Assembly: GCA_964424335.1 (NCBI GenBank)
Contig: CAYRIY010000093.1
Location: forward strand, 1 to 13,892
Direction: 5' to 3'
Origin: CAYRIY01 sp964424335
Lineage (GTDB): Bacteria > Bacillota > Limnochordia > DTU080 > RSA5
DNA length: 13,892 nt
Shown here: positions 8,401-13,892 of the stretch, piece after piece
Layout of the letters: every line of letters starts with the position of its first letter
Numbering within the stretch: the stretch's first letter is position 1
The notes under the pieces: model-generated
Databases searched by the model: none
The model's input: the letters and a program-made list of their open reading frames with translations, nothing else
What the model was told of the DNA's origin: nothing
Translations under genes and position numbers: made by a program

Positions 8401-8919
8401 GAGGTCGGCTGCGCGGCTGACCAATTCACCCGCCCATTCCGGCGACTCCGTAAGCACGTAGGTCCAATCGGGGACGTCGCCGCGCCCAAAGGCGATGCCT
8501 TCTGGCGTTACGCTCATCACGTCGGACCACGAAGGGTGGGCGAGTGGCGCCCCGCTGCGCGGGTCAAGTGACTGGGCGTACACGTCGAGGCGGAGCGCGC
8601 CGTCCGGGCCCGGCTCAAGGACGCGATAGCGCACGTAAATGGCCGCTTGTTCGACGGCCTCGTCTTGAGGGAACTGAGCAAGCGGCTCGGCCGACTCGTC
8701 GATCTCCCAGACGCGGCCTGTGATGAGGTAGGCTTGCTCTGTGCCAGGCGGTGCTGTCACGACGGGAACGAGGACGATTGGTTCGGAAGATGCGAGCGGA
8801 GTCAGCGCTCCATGATGGTCTTGAGCGCCGACGGGTAGTGAGAAACTGACAAGCAGTGCAACAACACATAGCGCCAAGGTGAAGTAACCACTAGCTCGTC
8901 GCACCATGCGACCTGACAT
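5443..8919 (-). CDS. large secreted multidomain protein with tandem PPC-like beta modules
   Basis: A very acidic exported protein of 1158 residues. The ATG at 8919 has AGGAG four bases upstream; a longer TTG start (8958) lacks a ribosome binding site. Residues 1-33 are a signal peptide ending in SLPVGAQ. Residues about 34-320 form an unrecognised domain, with PGATW near the centre and a Cys pair in DCDAAC. Then come five pre-peptidase C-terminal (PPC)-like modules at roughly 325-435, 490-625, 626-740, 743-905 and 906-1021. Each has the pattern LYxFxAxAG, a middle strand with D-x-x-L-x-L-x-D, and a final GxYxLYLD. Modules 2-5 share C-x(26-31)-C-x8-F, suggesting a disulfide. A Trp/Asp repeat linker sits at about 440-490. 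The last 135 residues are a separate domain with AWFVGAWAP and a terminal RYTRC. No catalytic motif was seen, so it may bind or adhere rather than cut. It lies 168 bases after the second solute-binding protein gene and ends in a clear terminator. Confidence 0.85.
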   Translation of the reverse strand: MSGRMVRRASGYFTLALCVVALLVSFSLPVGAQDHHGALTPLASSEPIVLVPVVTAPPGTEQAYLITGRVWEIDESAEPLAQFPQDEAVEQAAIYVRYRVLEPGPDGALRLDVYAQSLDPRSGAPLAHPSWSDVMSVTPEGIAFGRGDVPDWTYVLTESPEWAGELVSRAADLPQGPATPGATWRSSQDLESLGLPLEFLAMSAYLGIDGTFTGWAMDGEQKVAVVHERFQGEATGVLSFFGIPHDCDAACMEEMSDWLLQFGIGIEGEAEIWLVPGDFPWGGRSSQYFEVDFGEELPTSFAYGEVDIRRFFGAITQVAAPLLGSGETLYGALGPDSLVRAEDNALTYAPTDLYSFVGQAGHQALVTMTSPDVDPLLILLDADGDYITDAGAYSDGEQYVAELYIELPYAGLYYVQATTPQDGGQGEYAISLETGTEIEYTPSSDDWFSGDWWSDTGDADWDSIDWDSIDWDSLDWLWEDWDFDSESGELDYTECETLQAGTHPIRALAPGTPVSDVLPPETDVYRCDALPHLYSFYADAGTEILLQMVSDDFDAYLVLLDSAWNVLDFNDDSAGDYNPQIRTTLDETGAYFVLAGESQMFAGYEGGLYTLYLDVDEAVYDVLSWCGYPRSRTPTRLDETGDVASYLSSWDAPVGCDPYFELFTFEANAGDTVVIDAISSEFDTMLVLTDANLVTLLEDDDSGERKSARIETTIDATGVYYVKVLGYWPGSFGYYNVKLSVNGLPPFLDDGSPTEYDTEVGGMVLLPQSPWELVPSVMPDCYVLWEENALHLVSGDSIYEDLNANEQTMYNTCATHLYSYSFDAEAGDEVLIEVYADDPRTYAALYDADWELLFETDSDDSFAEIFTTLSAPGRYFIVAGAYSSDYAPGSYQLYLDFGPALFDLCWSPGAPELVDGESVTHERDLAPLPSYCNGLSDLYTFYGEAGETITLDMRSSEFFAYIGVYDDEFGPLGAADSYVESGEPQDSASITLTLPYSGEYYVEANLTQRIDETVGTYTLWFGREDAGDADGVIGSLPSADVRDATAEEVAWFVGAWAPSVAEIPGGGLGGNVDCSNTINISVLDGARIKRTSQGEGGKIQAAIFTIKSFGDHFPWWGVGEGGGDYVARRVLGDAFDLASVDAWGRADWDGAIRYTRCS
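7496..7540 (-). repeat. 15-base tandem repeat encoding Ser-Ile/Leu-Asp-Trp-Asp
   Basis: Three consecutive 15-base units (7496-7510, 7511-7525, 7526-7540), plus-strand consensus TCTATGGAATCCCAA, lie in frame within the large PPC protein gene. They give the repeated D-W-D-S-I/L motif in a Trp- and Asp-rich linker between PPC modules 1 and 2 (about residues 440-490). A decayed fourth copy may lie at 7481-7495. Copies differ by one to three bases. Confidence 0.85.
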
Positions 8920-8923
8920 ACGA

Positions 8924-8996
8924 CTCCTATAAAGCCCCACACACATTCCCCCAAGCAATGAGATTTGAAAACAAAGCCATGTTATTCGTGGGGCTA
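8924..8996 (-). promoter_or_regulatory. possible leader hairpin next to the ribosome binding site of the large PPC gene
   Basis: In the leader of the 8919 gene, AGCCCCAC (8933-8940, plus strand) is the inverse of GTGGGGCT (8987-8994). Pairing would put the base of an 8-bp stem with a 46-base loop four bases from the AGGAG (8924-8928) of this gene. It could modulate translation; chance is not excluded. No clear -35/-10 pair was found in this intergenic stretch. Confidence 0.25.
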
Positions 8997-9087
8997 TTCT
9001 GCGTGTAGAAAGCGCTCACCTTTCTGTTTGGCAAATCGATGGCCGAGATTCTTAGGGCGACTAGAGCCGCGCCCCAACATATCGTCG

Positions 9088-10371
9088 TTATTGGCGCTCA
9101 GAGTCGAGCAGTTCCTGGAACGAGGGCGCGTATTGTTCGATCGCCTGTCTTGGCGGCAACTCGCCTTGAACGACTTGCCGAGCCATCTGGGTCATAAGCG
9201 AAAGATGCTGACCGGCGCTCGCTCCGTTGATCGCCCACCAGTCCCAGGCAAAGTCGAACGCCTGGATCGCACTGTAGATCGGCACGTTTGGAAAGCGGCG
9301 TTGCCACGATTCTGCCCAGATCATGACGGCCTCGGGTTGAATCGGCATGCGCTCGGTGATCTCAGACAGGCGCGTCGCCGCCTCGGGCGACGTGCTCAAG
9401 TACCGCAGGAGTTCCCAGGCGGATTCCTTGTTTTGCGAGTGAGCGTGCATGTAGAATCCTAAGACGCCGACCTGGCTCGCCTCCCGCGTGGAGCCTTCGG
9501 GGACGACGCCGAGCGACCATTCCTTGAGGTCGTCGCCGCTGGAAGCCATCGTCGCGAGGAACTGCGTTTGGGAAAACGTCATGCCGGCGCTGCCGCCAAG
9601 AAAGCTGCCGCCTACGACTCCGTGCTCCGTCCAAAGACTCCAAATGCGCGTCATGGCTTCGACGACTTCGGGATCCGTGCCGACAAACCGAGTGCGATCC
9701 TCATTTACCCAATGCAGACCCCACATCCCGATCATATTGACGCCAAGCGATCCAAAGCTTTGCACGGCGAAGTGGTCGGGCGCGCCGTCCCCGGACGTGT
9801 CGTAGGTAAGGCGCTTTGCGGTGGAGACAAACTCGTCAAAGTCCCATCCGCGAGCATACCAATCGGACGGTATCGTGTTGAGGCCTCGTTCCTCAAATCG
9901 AGCAACGTCATAGTAGACATTGAACAGGCTGGCGGTGACCGGCAGTCCGTAAACGTCGCCGCCAAACGACATAGCCTTTAGGACCGGAAGAGGAAAGATC
10001 GACATGTCGACTCCGCTGCGCTCGATCCACGGGCTCAAGGGTTCGACGATGCCGGCTCCGCGCAGTTGGTGCATGCGAAGTTGATCCGAGAAGATCAAGT
10101 CCAATGCAACGCCGCCCACGCTCATGGCGACCGCACGATCCGCAAGGTCGACCCAGCTCGTTGCTAGGAGCAGCTCGATCTCAACGCCGTTTGCCTCGCC
10201 GTACTCGTTTAGGAAGGCTTGGACGCGTTCGCCTTGTTCGGCAGGGTAGAAAGCCAGGACCACCAAGCGCTCCGCTGCGTGCATGGGAGTTGAGCTCATC
10301 AACGTGAGTAACGCTCCGAGGAGGGTGCCGCAAACAACGATCCCAAGATTGCGAAAACAATGCGTAACCAA
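9088..10371 (-). CDS. ABC transporter extracellular solute-binding protein, family 1 (second copy)
   Basis: A 427-residue periplasmic receptor of the family 1 (carbohydrate-type) ABC importers. The start is TTG at 10371: GGAGG lies seven bases upstream, whereas an upstream in-frame TTG (10386) would leave almost no leader after the promoter. The signal peptide has the core LGIVVCGTLLGALLTLM and a likely cut after PMHA, with no lipobox. Family traits are ERLVVLAFYPAEQGERVQAF at the mature end, VALDLIFSD, YGLPVTASLFNVYYDVARFE at the hinge, a W-D-F-D-E-F segment, TYDTSGDGAPDHFAV, and SAWELLRYLSTSPEA. It is only distantly like the other solute-binding protein in this window. No permease or ATPase gene adjoins it; its neighbours are the two PPC-module protein genes. 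The ligand is unknown. The large PPC gene follows on the same strand and may be read from the same promoter, since no convincing terminator lies between. Confidence 0.92.
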   Translation of the reverse strand: MVTHCFRNLGIVVCGTLLGALLTLMSSTPMHAAERLVVLAFYPAEQGERVQAFLNEYGEANGVEIELLLATSWVDLADRAVAMSVGGVALDLIFSDQLRMHQLRGAGIVEPLSPWIERSGVDMSIFPLPVLKAMSFGGDVYGLPVTASLFNVYYDVARFEERGLNTIPSDWYARGWDFDEFVSTAKRLTYDTSGDGAPDHFAVQSFGSLGVNMIGMWGLHWVNEDRTRFVGTDPEVVEAMTRIWSLWTEHGVVGGSFLGGSAGMTFSQTQFLATMASSGDDLKEWSLGVVPEGSTREASQVGVLGFYMHAHSQNKESAWELLRYLSTSPEAATRLSEITERMPIQPEAVMIWAESWQRRFPNVPIYSAIQAFDFAWDWWAINGASAGQHLSLMTQMARQVVQGELPPRQAIEQYAPSFQELLDSERQ

Positions 10372-10400
10372 AAGGCAAACCTCCAATTTTTGGGATGCAG

Positions 10401-10429
10401 ATATTAGGTAATTCCGAAATGTGTGTCAA
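10401..10429 (-). promoter_or_regulatory. near-consensus sigma-70 promoter for the second solute-binding protein gene
   Basis: On the minus strand TTGACA (10429-10424) is a perfect -35 box. Exactly 17 bases later comes TAATAT (10406-10401) as the -10 box. Transcription should begin near 10394, leaving a leader of about 23 bases with GGAGG before the TTG start at 10371. This is the strongest promoter seen in the window. Confidence 0.7.
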
Positions 10430-10544
10430 AATCCTGCCGGACACGGGTAGAGATAATTCAATGTTGGTAGAAGGAACCTGCGATCGATCCTGGGAAGTGG
10501 AAACCAGATTGAAAAGGCACGTGCAGCCGGGGGGGAATCAGGTC

Positions 10545-12311
10545 TTGTTTGATGATCGGGGAAGAGTTGGCGCGTCGCGCCTTGTCGTTTTCATCTTGCT
10601 TGCGCTGCTTTTGGGGGCGGTTGGCGGGAATGCCGCCGCGACCGAGTCCGAGCTGACCAATGATGTGATCGGGTTGCTGGGTGATATCGTCGGACCCGAA
10701 TTCGCTGTCTGCGCGACGGGCGTCGTCCAACCAATTGCTTCCGGAATTCCGGCGCTCGATGTGCCGATGGAGCCTCAGGCAGATTGCAGCTATGTCGTTC
10801 ACTTATACACATTTGATGCGGCTGAGGACGATACGCTGCTCATCGAGCTCTTCGGCACGCCGCAGTCCCTGCTTGTCGCATTGTTTGACGATGAGAACGA
10901 GCTGATGGACGGCACGGCGACGTCTGAGAACGGTGAAGCGGCGATCGTGCTCCTCGTCCCTGAGACTGGGACCTACACGATTGCGGTCATGGGCGAGTCG
11001 ACGCTTGGCCGGGAGCACCTGTACGCGTTGTTCATGGACGCCGGTTTTGACTTGTTTGCGGCTTGCTATGAGGAAAAGCAAGCGCTGCCGATCTCCGGGC
11101 GAGGCCTCACCATGGAGTTTGAGCTCACCGTCGATACCGCTGCGCTTCCCGATTTTTGTCGCGGCTTTGAAAGTTACGTCATCTTTCACGGCGACGCCGA
11201 CCAAGAGTTGCATATCCGCGTCGAAGGCGTCGAATACGAGATCGGATGGATGTGGATCGATACCCTCGATCGCCGACCTGCGCCCGAGCTCGTGGTGGAA
11301 TTTGACGCAGAAACGGACGATCGCGTCGCATACGGGAGCGTGACCATTCCCGAAACCGGGTTTTACGCGCTCGGCATCGCCTGGTGGGTGGAGACCAATG
11401 AAGAGCCCCAAGACAGACGTTTCTGGGTGGAGTTTTATTCGCCTGTGCGCATGCCCGCCTCCGCCTATGCGCCCGTCGGGTCGACCGATGGACTGGTAAG
11501 TCTTGCCGACTATTATGCAGCGTCGGTGAACATCCAACAATACTACCTCGCCGGAATCTGGGATGGGATCATGGCCCTGATCCAAGAAGTCGTCCACATC
11601 GAGGAGCGTGACGTCCCGCCGGTATTGCCTTCAGGCAACGCACCGTTGACCGACGAAGCGTGGCAGTCCAAGGAGAGGTCGGAGCGCTCAGACTTGGCGC
11701 ACGACCTCGTGTTGTGGAAACTTGCGAGCATGATAGGCGACGGCGGCATCCTAAACGGTATGGACGCAGGAACGATCGCCGTAAACGTCGTGGAGGGCCT
11801 CGCGATGTCGCCGCCCTATGAGACCAGCGAGTCGATGGCATTGGTCGCCTGGGCGCTCCTCACGGAAGGATACGCTGAGCCCATCGGTCCTGAGTCGACC
11901 GGCGCCGGCGGGTTTTGGCATGTGGCCCCTCATACGGAGGTGGACGCGAGTTATATGAACGCATACCTACTTGGCATGCTCGACGGCTGGTTGGCCCTTG
12001 GTGTGGAGCGGCAGACGATACGCGACAGTGAACTTCCGCCGCTGCTTCCGGCGGAAAGCGCGCCGATCTCGCCCGATGAGTGGGCCGCTGCTAGTGAGGA
12101 CAGCCGGTCCTCGCTCGCCGCTCGTCTCGCGATCTGGCGGGTGAATGCAGCCATGAGCGATCGGGGCGAGGTCAACATCACGCTGCTGCAGGAAGCTTTG
12201 GATGAGCGCGTCGGTCCCTCGTGGACTTGGGACGAGGCGCTACTAAACCAGTCGCCGGCCATGCTCTTTTGGGAAGGGCTCGTGCTCAGCCACCCCGACA
12301 TCGGCTCTTGA
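10545..12311 (+). CDS. exported protein with two PPC-like modules and a duplicated helical unit
   Basis: About 588 residues from a TTG at 10545, chosen because it puts the hydrophobic core (RLVVFILLALLLGAVGG) at a normal signal-peptide distance and GGGGG lies nine bases upstream. An ATG at 10461 in the same frame would add 28 residues with rare codons and an odd 40-residue lead. Residues about 56-160 and 170-300 are PPC-like beta modules. Each has the Cys pair and C-x8-F seen in the large neighbour (DCSYVVHLYTF; FCRGFESYVIF), and ends LYALFMD or FWVEFYSP. From residue 333 the protein is mainly helical and contains two copies, 140 residues apart, of an unrecognised unit. Catalytic motifs are absent. 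It is divergent from the second solute-binding protein gene, 173 bases from start to start, so the two may share regulation. Function unknown; a surface or periplasmic binding role is a guess. Confidence 0.8.
   Translation: MFDDRGRVGASRLVVFILLALLLGAVGGNAAATESELTNDVIGLLGDIVGPEFAVCATGVVQPIASGIPALDVPMEPQADCSYVVHLYTFDAAEDDTLLIELFGTPQSLLVALFDDENELMDGTATSENGEAAIVLLVPETGTYTIAVMGESTLGREHLYALFMDAGFDLFAACYEEKQALPISGRGLTMEFELTVDTAALPDFCRGFESYVIFHGDADQELHIRVEGVEYEIGWMWIDTLDRRPAPELVVEFDAETDDRVAYGSVTIPETGFYALGIAWWVETNEEPQDRRFWVEFYSPVRMPASAYAPVGSTDGLVSLADYYAASVNIQQYYLAGIWDGIMALIQEVVHIEERDVPPVLPSGNAPLTDEAWQSKERSERSDLAHDLVLWKLASMIGDGGILNGMDAGTIAVNVVEGLAMSPPYETSESMALVAWALLTEGYAEPIGPESTGAGGFWHVAPHTEVDASYMNAYLLGMLDGWLALGVERQTIRDSELPPLLPAESAPISPDEWAAASEDSRSSLAARLAIWRVNAAMSDRGEVNITLLQEALDERVGPSWTWDEALLNQSPAMLFWEGLVLSHPDIGS
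11541..12308 (+). repeat. two diverged copies of a 140-residue protein unit (internal duplication)
   Basis: Copy A begins at 11541 and copy B at 11961, exactly 420 bases apart and in register. A reads YYLAGIWDG, then VPPVLPSGNAPLTDEAW, then RSDLAHDLVLWK. B reads AYLLGMLDG, then LPPLLPAESAPISPDEW, then RSSLAARLAIWR. Shared features are the PP-x-LP turn, AP-(L/I)-(T/S), Trp, and RS-x-LA-x-x-L-x-x-W. The DNA is well diverged, so the duplication is old. The similarity weakens after about residue 90 of each unit. Confidence 0.85.
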
Positions 12312-12365
12312 GGGCGTCCTGGCGGGAGGTAGCCGCGGCGGGGCCGGGCCTTGAGGTGCACAGAA

Positions 12366-12418
12366 GGACATTTGGCCCGGTCGTTTGTCCAAGCTGTGGG
12401 ACATTTCGCTTAGGACAT
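12366..12418 (+). repeat. three short GGACATT repeats upstream of the AhpD-like gene
   Basis: GGACATT occurs at 12366, 12399 and 12413 in the 217-base intergenic stretch, the first and third followed by GGCC. A TTGTCC at 12385 is a partial inverse copy. They could be operator sites for the gene at 12529 or chance. No other feature was found in 12312-12440. Confidence 0.3.
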
Positions 12419-12468
12419 TGGCCATGGGGAAACGATAATGTTTGACACCTGCTTCCAGCTTCGTCGCT

Positions 12469-12477
12469 TGGTATGAT
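12469..12477 (+). promoter_or_regulatory. extended -10 promoter for the AhpD-like gene
   Basis: TGGTATGAT gives the TGn extension plus TATGAT, five of six matches to the -10 consensus. Transcription would start near 12484, about 45 bases before the ATG. A perfect TTGACA at 12442-12447 is 24 bases away, too far to be its -35 box. Confidence 0.45.
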
Positions 12478-12528
12478 CAAAATGCAGGAGATAACAAAAA
12501 AGTGACGTCTAGAGCAGGAGGAGACGAA

Positions 12529-12873
12529 ATGGCTAAGGATTACGTGGCGATCTACAAAGAGCTCGGCGCGTCCATGGGGAAGCTCGGAAAAGAGATCCCC
12601 AAAACGATGGGGGCTTTTTCAAGGCTCCACGACAACGTGATTGCTGATGGGGCCCTTGACGCAAAGTCCAAAGAGCTGATCGCCCTCGGAATATCGATTT
12701 GTATCCGATGTGAAGGATGTATCGTCTCCCACGTCCATTCGGCGCTCGAGCATGGCGCAACGAAGGAAGAGATCTTGGAGACGATCGAAGTCGCCATCAT
12801 GATGGGTGGAGGCCCCTCGGTCGCATACGGTGTCGAGGCGTACAACGCGCTCGAGGCATTTAGTGGGGAGTAG
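12529..12873 (+). CDS. carboxymuconolactone decarboxylase/AhpD-like family protein
   Basis: A 114-residue all-helical protein of the CMD/AhpD superfamily, in line with the usual size of stand-alone members. The ATG at 12529 follows AGGAGGAG by five bases, a strong ribosome binding site; the frame extends upstream to 12442 but without such a site. The mark of the family is C61-E-G-C64-I-V-S-H68, the CxxCxxxH redox centre of AhpD-type proteins, followed by A-L-E-H-G-A-T-K-E-E-I-L-E. C58 lies just ahead. Such proteins form oligomers and many have thiol-dependent peroxidase or disulfide reductase activity; true decarboxylases of aromatic degradation usually lack the paired Cys, so the redox role is favoured. 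It has its own promoter and is convergent with the next gene; no aromatic-pathway genes are near. Confidence 0.9.
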   Translation: MAKDYVAIYKELGASMGKLGKEIPKTMGAFSRLHDNVIADGALDAKSKELIALGISICIRCEGCIVSHVHSALEHGATKEEILETIEVAIMMGGGPSVAYGVEAYNALEAFSGE

Positions 12874-12942
12874 TTGCAAGCCAAGATCGGATGGCTGACA
12901 ACACACATAGAAAGTCGCGGGGTCTCGCCGCCGCCCAACATA

Positions 12943-12974
12943 CAGCCCACCGGTAAAGGGGAGCCGGTGGGCTG
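12943..12974. terminator. hairpin between convergent genes, probable bidirectional terminator
   Basis: A perfect 11-base inverted repeat, CAGCCCACCGG (12943-12953) and CCGGTGGGCTG (12964-12974), has a 10-base loop. It begins 69 bases after the AhpD-like stop and lies directly at the stop codon (12976-12978) of the minus-strand membrane protein gene. Neither side carries a good T run (CCTATTTG on plus, TATGTTGG on minus), so it may work weakly or with help. Confidence 0.6.
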
Positions 12975-12975
12975 C

Positions 12976-13596
12976 CTATTTGCTTCGGCTCATGCTGCGC
13001 ACGACCAAACGATCGAGTCGGCGAGCGGCCTTGAGCGCTAGTGCCGAGCCCAGTCCAAAAACCGGCCAACCAAACGACCAGAGGATCCGACCGGCCTTCT
13101 GGTTTTGCTGCTGGCGGGCCTCTTCTTTTTGATCGTCTATGATGCGCTGCCGCGCCAATCCGTAGTTGAGCGCGCCGTGGATCCCAAGGAGACTCAAGAA
13201 ACGTAGCGAGTGGACCGCAAGCGCAAGTCCGATGCCGTTTAGGCTCAATGTGATCTGCCCGGTCAAGGCAAGCGCCATCTCGGAAAGTACGATGCCGATC
13301 ACCCAAAAGGAGACTTGCTTAAGCTGCTTTTGAGGTCGGAGTGTTTGCATGAATAGCACGCCTTCGACGAAACGCGGGCCAAAGAAGTTGAGAAAGTCCG
13401 TCCTTAGTAGCGGAAAGATCAAGCTGCGTTCGACGAAGTAATCGATATTGGAACGAATCAGCCCTTCTCCGAGCACCGCGAGCCCGATGCTCCAGATGCC
13501 CCCGGTCCAAAAGGCGCGAAACCGCTTTAGGTCCGTCGTAAAAAAGAGCACCGCCCATGTCGAGAGTGCGAGAAAGATCCATCCAAGCCCCTGCAC
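12976..13596 (-). CDS. multi-pass membrane protein of unknown function
   Basis: A 206-residue hydrophobic protein. The start is GTG at 13596, with GGAGG six bases upstream; a TTG at 13602 touches that GGAGG and is ruled out by spacing. Likely membrane segments lie near residues 3-20 (GLGWIFLALSTWAVLFF), 29-47, 60-85, 94-113, 120-147 and 170-190. Between the last two is a charged, Gln-rich stretch, RQRIIDDQKEEARQQQNQK, that should face the cytoplasm, and the C-terminus is basic. I do not recognise a family with confidence; the topology recalls small uncharacterised membrane proteins of spore-formers, a weak impression only. It lies 108 bases after the alpha/beta hydrolase end on the same strand, so the two may be co-transcribed. 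Confidence 0.8.
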   Translation of the reverse strand: MQGLGWIFLALSTWAVLFFTTDLKRFRAFWTGGIWSIGLAVLGEGLIRSNIDYFVERSLIFPLLRTDFLNFFGPRFVEGVLFMQTLRPQKQLKQVSFWVIGIVLSEMALALTGQITLSLNGIGLALAVHSLRFLSLLGIHGALNYGLARQRIIDDQKEEARQQQNQKAGRILWSFGWPVFGLGSALALKAARRLDRLVVRSMSRSK

Positions 13597-13704
13597 ACGC
13601 AACCTCCAAATAGCTAAGGCGATTTGGAACGTAGTGTGCCACTGACCAAGGCCGATATTCGGGGCGAAATGTCGGGCAGGGTCATTCCAAGGTTCTGCAG
13701 GCGC

Positions 13705-13892
13705 TTACTCGACCAACGACCAGAACGTCTCGTTGTTGAACGCTTCCCAAAAACCGTCGGCCCAGCGCCGCTCGACGTTGAGCTCACAAAAATCGGACGG
13801 CATGAACGCGTGGTTGGCGCCAGGCACGATTTCGATGCTCCAACTCGTCGATTCCGTTTGTTCCAGGTACTTGCGCATGAGGGACGCGTTCT
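13705..13892 (-). CDS. probable alpha/beta hydrolase, C-terminal end (cut by window edge)
   Basis: The last 62 codons of a minus-strand gene, ending in TAA at 13705-13707. The segment IEIVPGANHAFMPSDF has the form seen near the C-terminus of alpha/beta hydrolases, where the catalytic His sits in a P-G-x-x-H-x-F context after the last strand. It is followed by a Trp- and Phe-rich helix (RRWADGFWEAFNNETFWSLVE). The nucleophile and acid residues are beyond the window, so the assignment rests on this one motif. A dienelactone-hydrolase or esterase type is possible. Confidence 0.6.
   Translation of the reverse strand, partial: NASLMRKYLEQTESTSWSIEIVPGANHAFMPSDFCELNVERRWADGFWEAFNNETFWSLVE

Noticed and set aside
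9007..9025. Inverted repeat AGAAAG/CTTTCT between the second solute-binding protein and large PPC genes
   Set aside because: Only six AT-rich pairs and no T run on either strand; not enough for a terminator.
9056..9074. GGGCG/CGCCC hairpin after the second solute-binding protein stop
   Set aside because: Five pairs and no following T run; read-through into the large PPC gene seems more likely.
10801..11597. Minus-strand frame of 264 codons within the 588-residue protein gene
   Set aside because: Antisense to PPC-like modules that are clearly protein-coding on the plus strand; low-complexity shadow composition.
12442..12477. TTGACA followed by TATGAT as a classical promoter
   Set aside because: The spacing is 24 bases, well outside the 16-19 that sigma-70 accepts; the extended -10 alone was kept.
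1..13892. CRISPR arrays, tRNA or rRNA genes, transposase, integrase or phage genes
   Set aside because: Looked for on both strands and none seen; the only tandem DNA repeat is the coding one at 7496-7540.

Overview
The window is a GC-rich stretch of bacterial DNA from a draft scaffold. Two runs of exactly 100 N (3165-3264 and 4448-4547) mark joins of unknown true size. Both solute-binding proteins have ordinary signal peptides without a lipobox cysteine, as is usual for soluble periplasmic proteins, so a diderm cell is the better guess. GTG and TTG starts with good ribosome binding sites are common. The species cannot be named from the sequence. No rRNA, tRNA, CRISPR array, IS element or phage gene was seen. 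Apart from the N runs, no stretch over about 250 bases lacks a gene.

Left part (1-3164): a minus-strand pair, a family 1 sugar-type ABC solute-binding protein followed 18 bases later by a sulfatase without a signal peptide. This suggests uptake of a sulfated substrate and its desulfation inside the cell. A further gene may start at the sulfatase stop codon and run off the left edge. Divergent from the pair is the first part of a YiiM-like MOSC protein, cut by the first gap.

Middle (3265-5442): a minus-strand exported protein with a C-terminal endonuclease/exonuclease/phosphatase (EEP) domain, interrupted by the second gap. A short helix-turn-helix-like reading frame overlaps its start. A clear intrinsic terminator at 5377-5411 separates it from the gene upstream.

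Right-centre (5443-12311): a secreted 1158-residue protein built of pre-peptidase C-terminal (PPC)-like beta modules; a second, stand-alone solute-binding protein with a near-consensus sigma-70 promoter; and, divergent from that, a 588-residue exported protein with two more PPC-like modules and a duplicated 140-residue helical unit. Six of the seven PPC-like modules in these two proteins share one spacing, C-x(24-31)-C-x8-F, so the two are paralogous at domain level. This surface-protein cluster around a transport receptor is the most distinctive part of the window.

Right end (12312-13892): a small AhpD/carboxymuconolactone decarboxylase-like protein with its own extended -10 promoter, a hairpin between convergent genes, an unrecognised multi-pass membrane protein, and the C-terminal end of a probable alpha/beta hydrolase running off the right edge.
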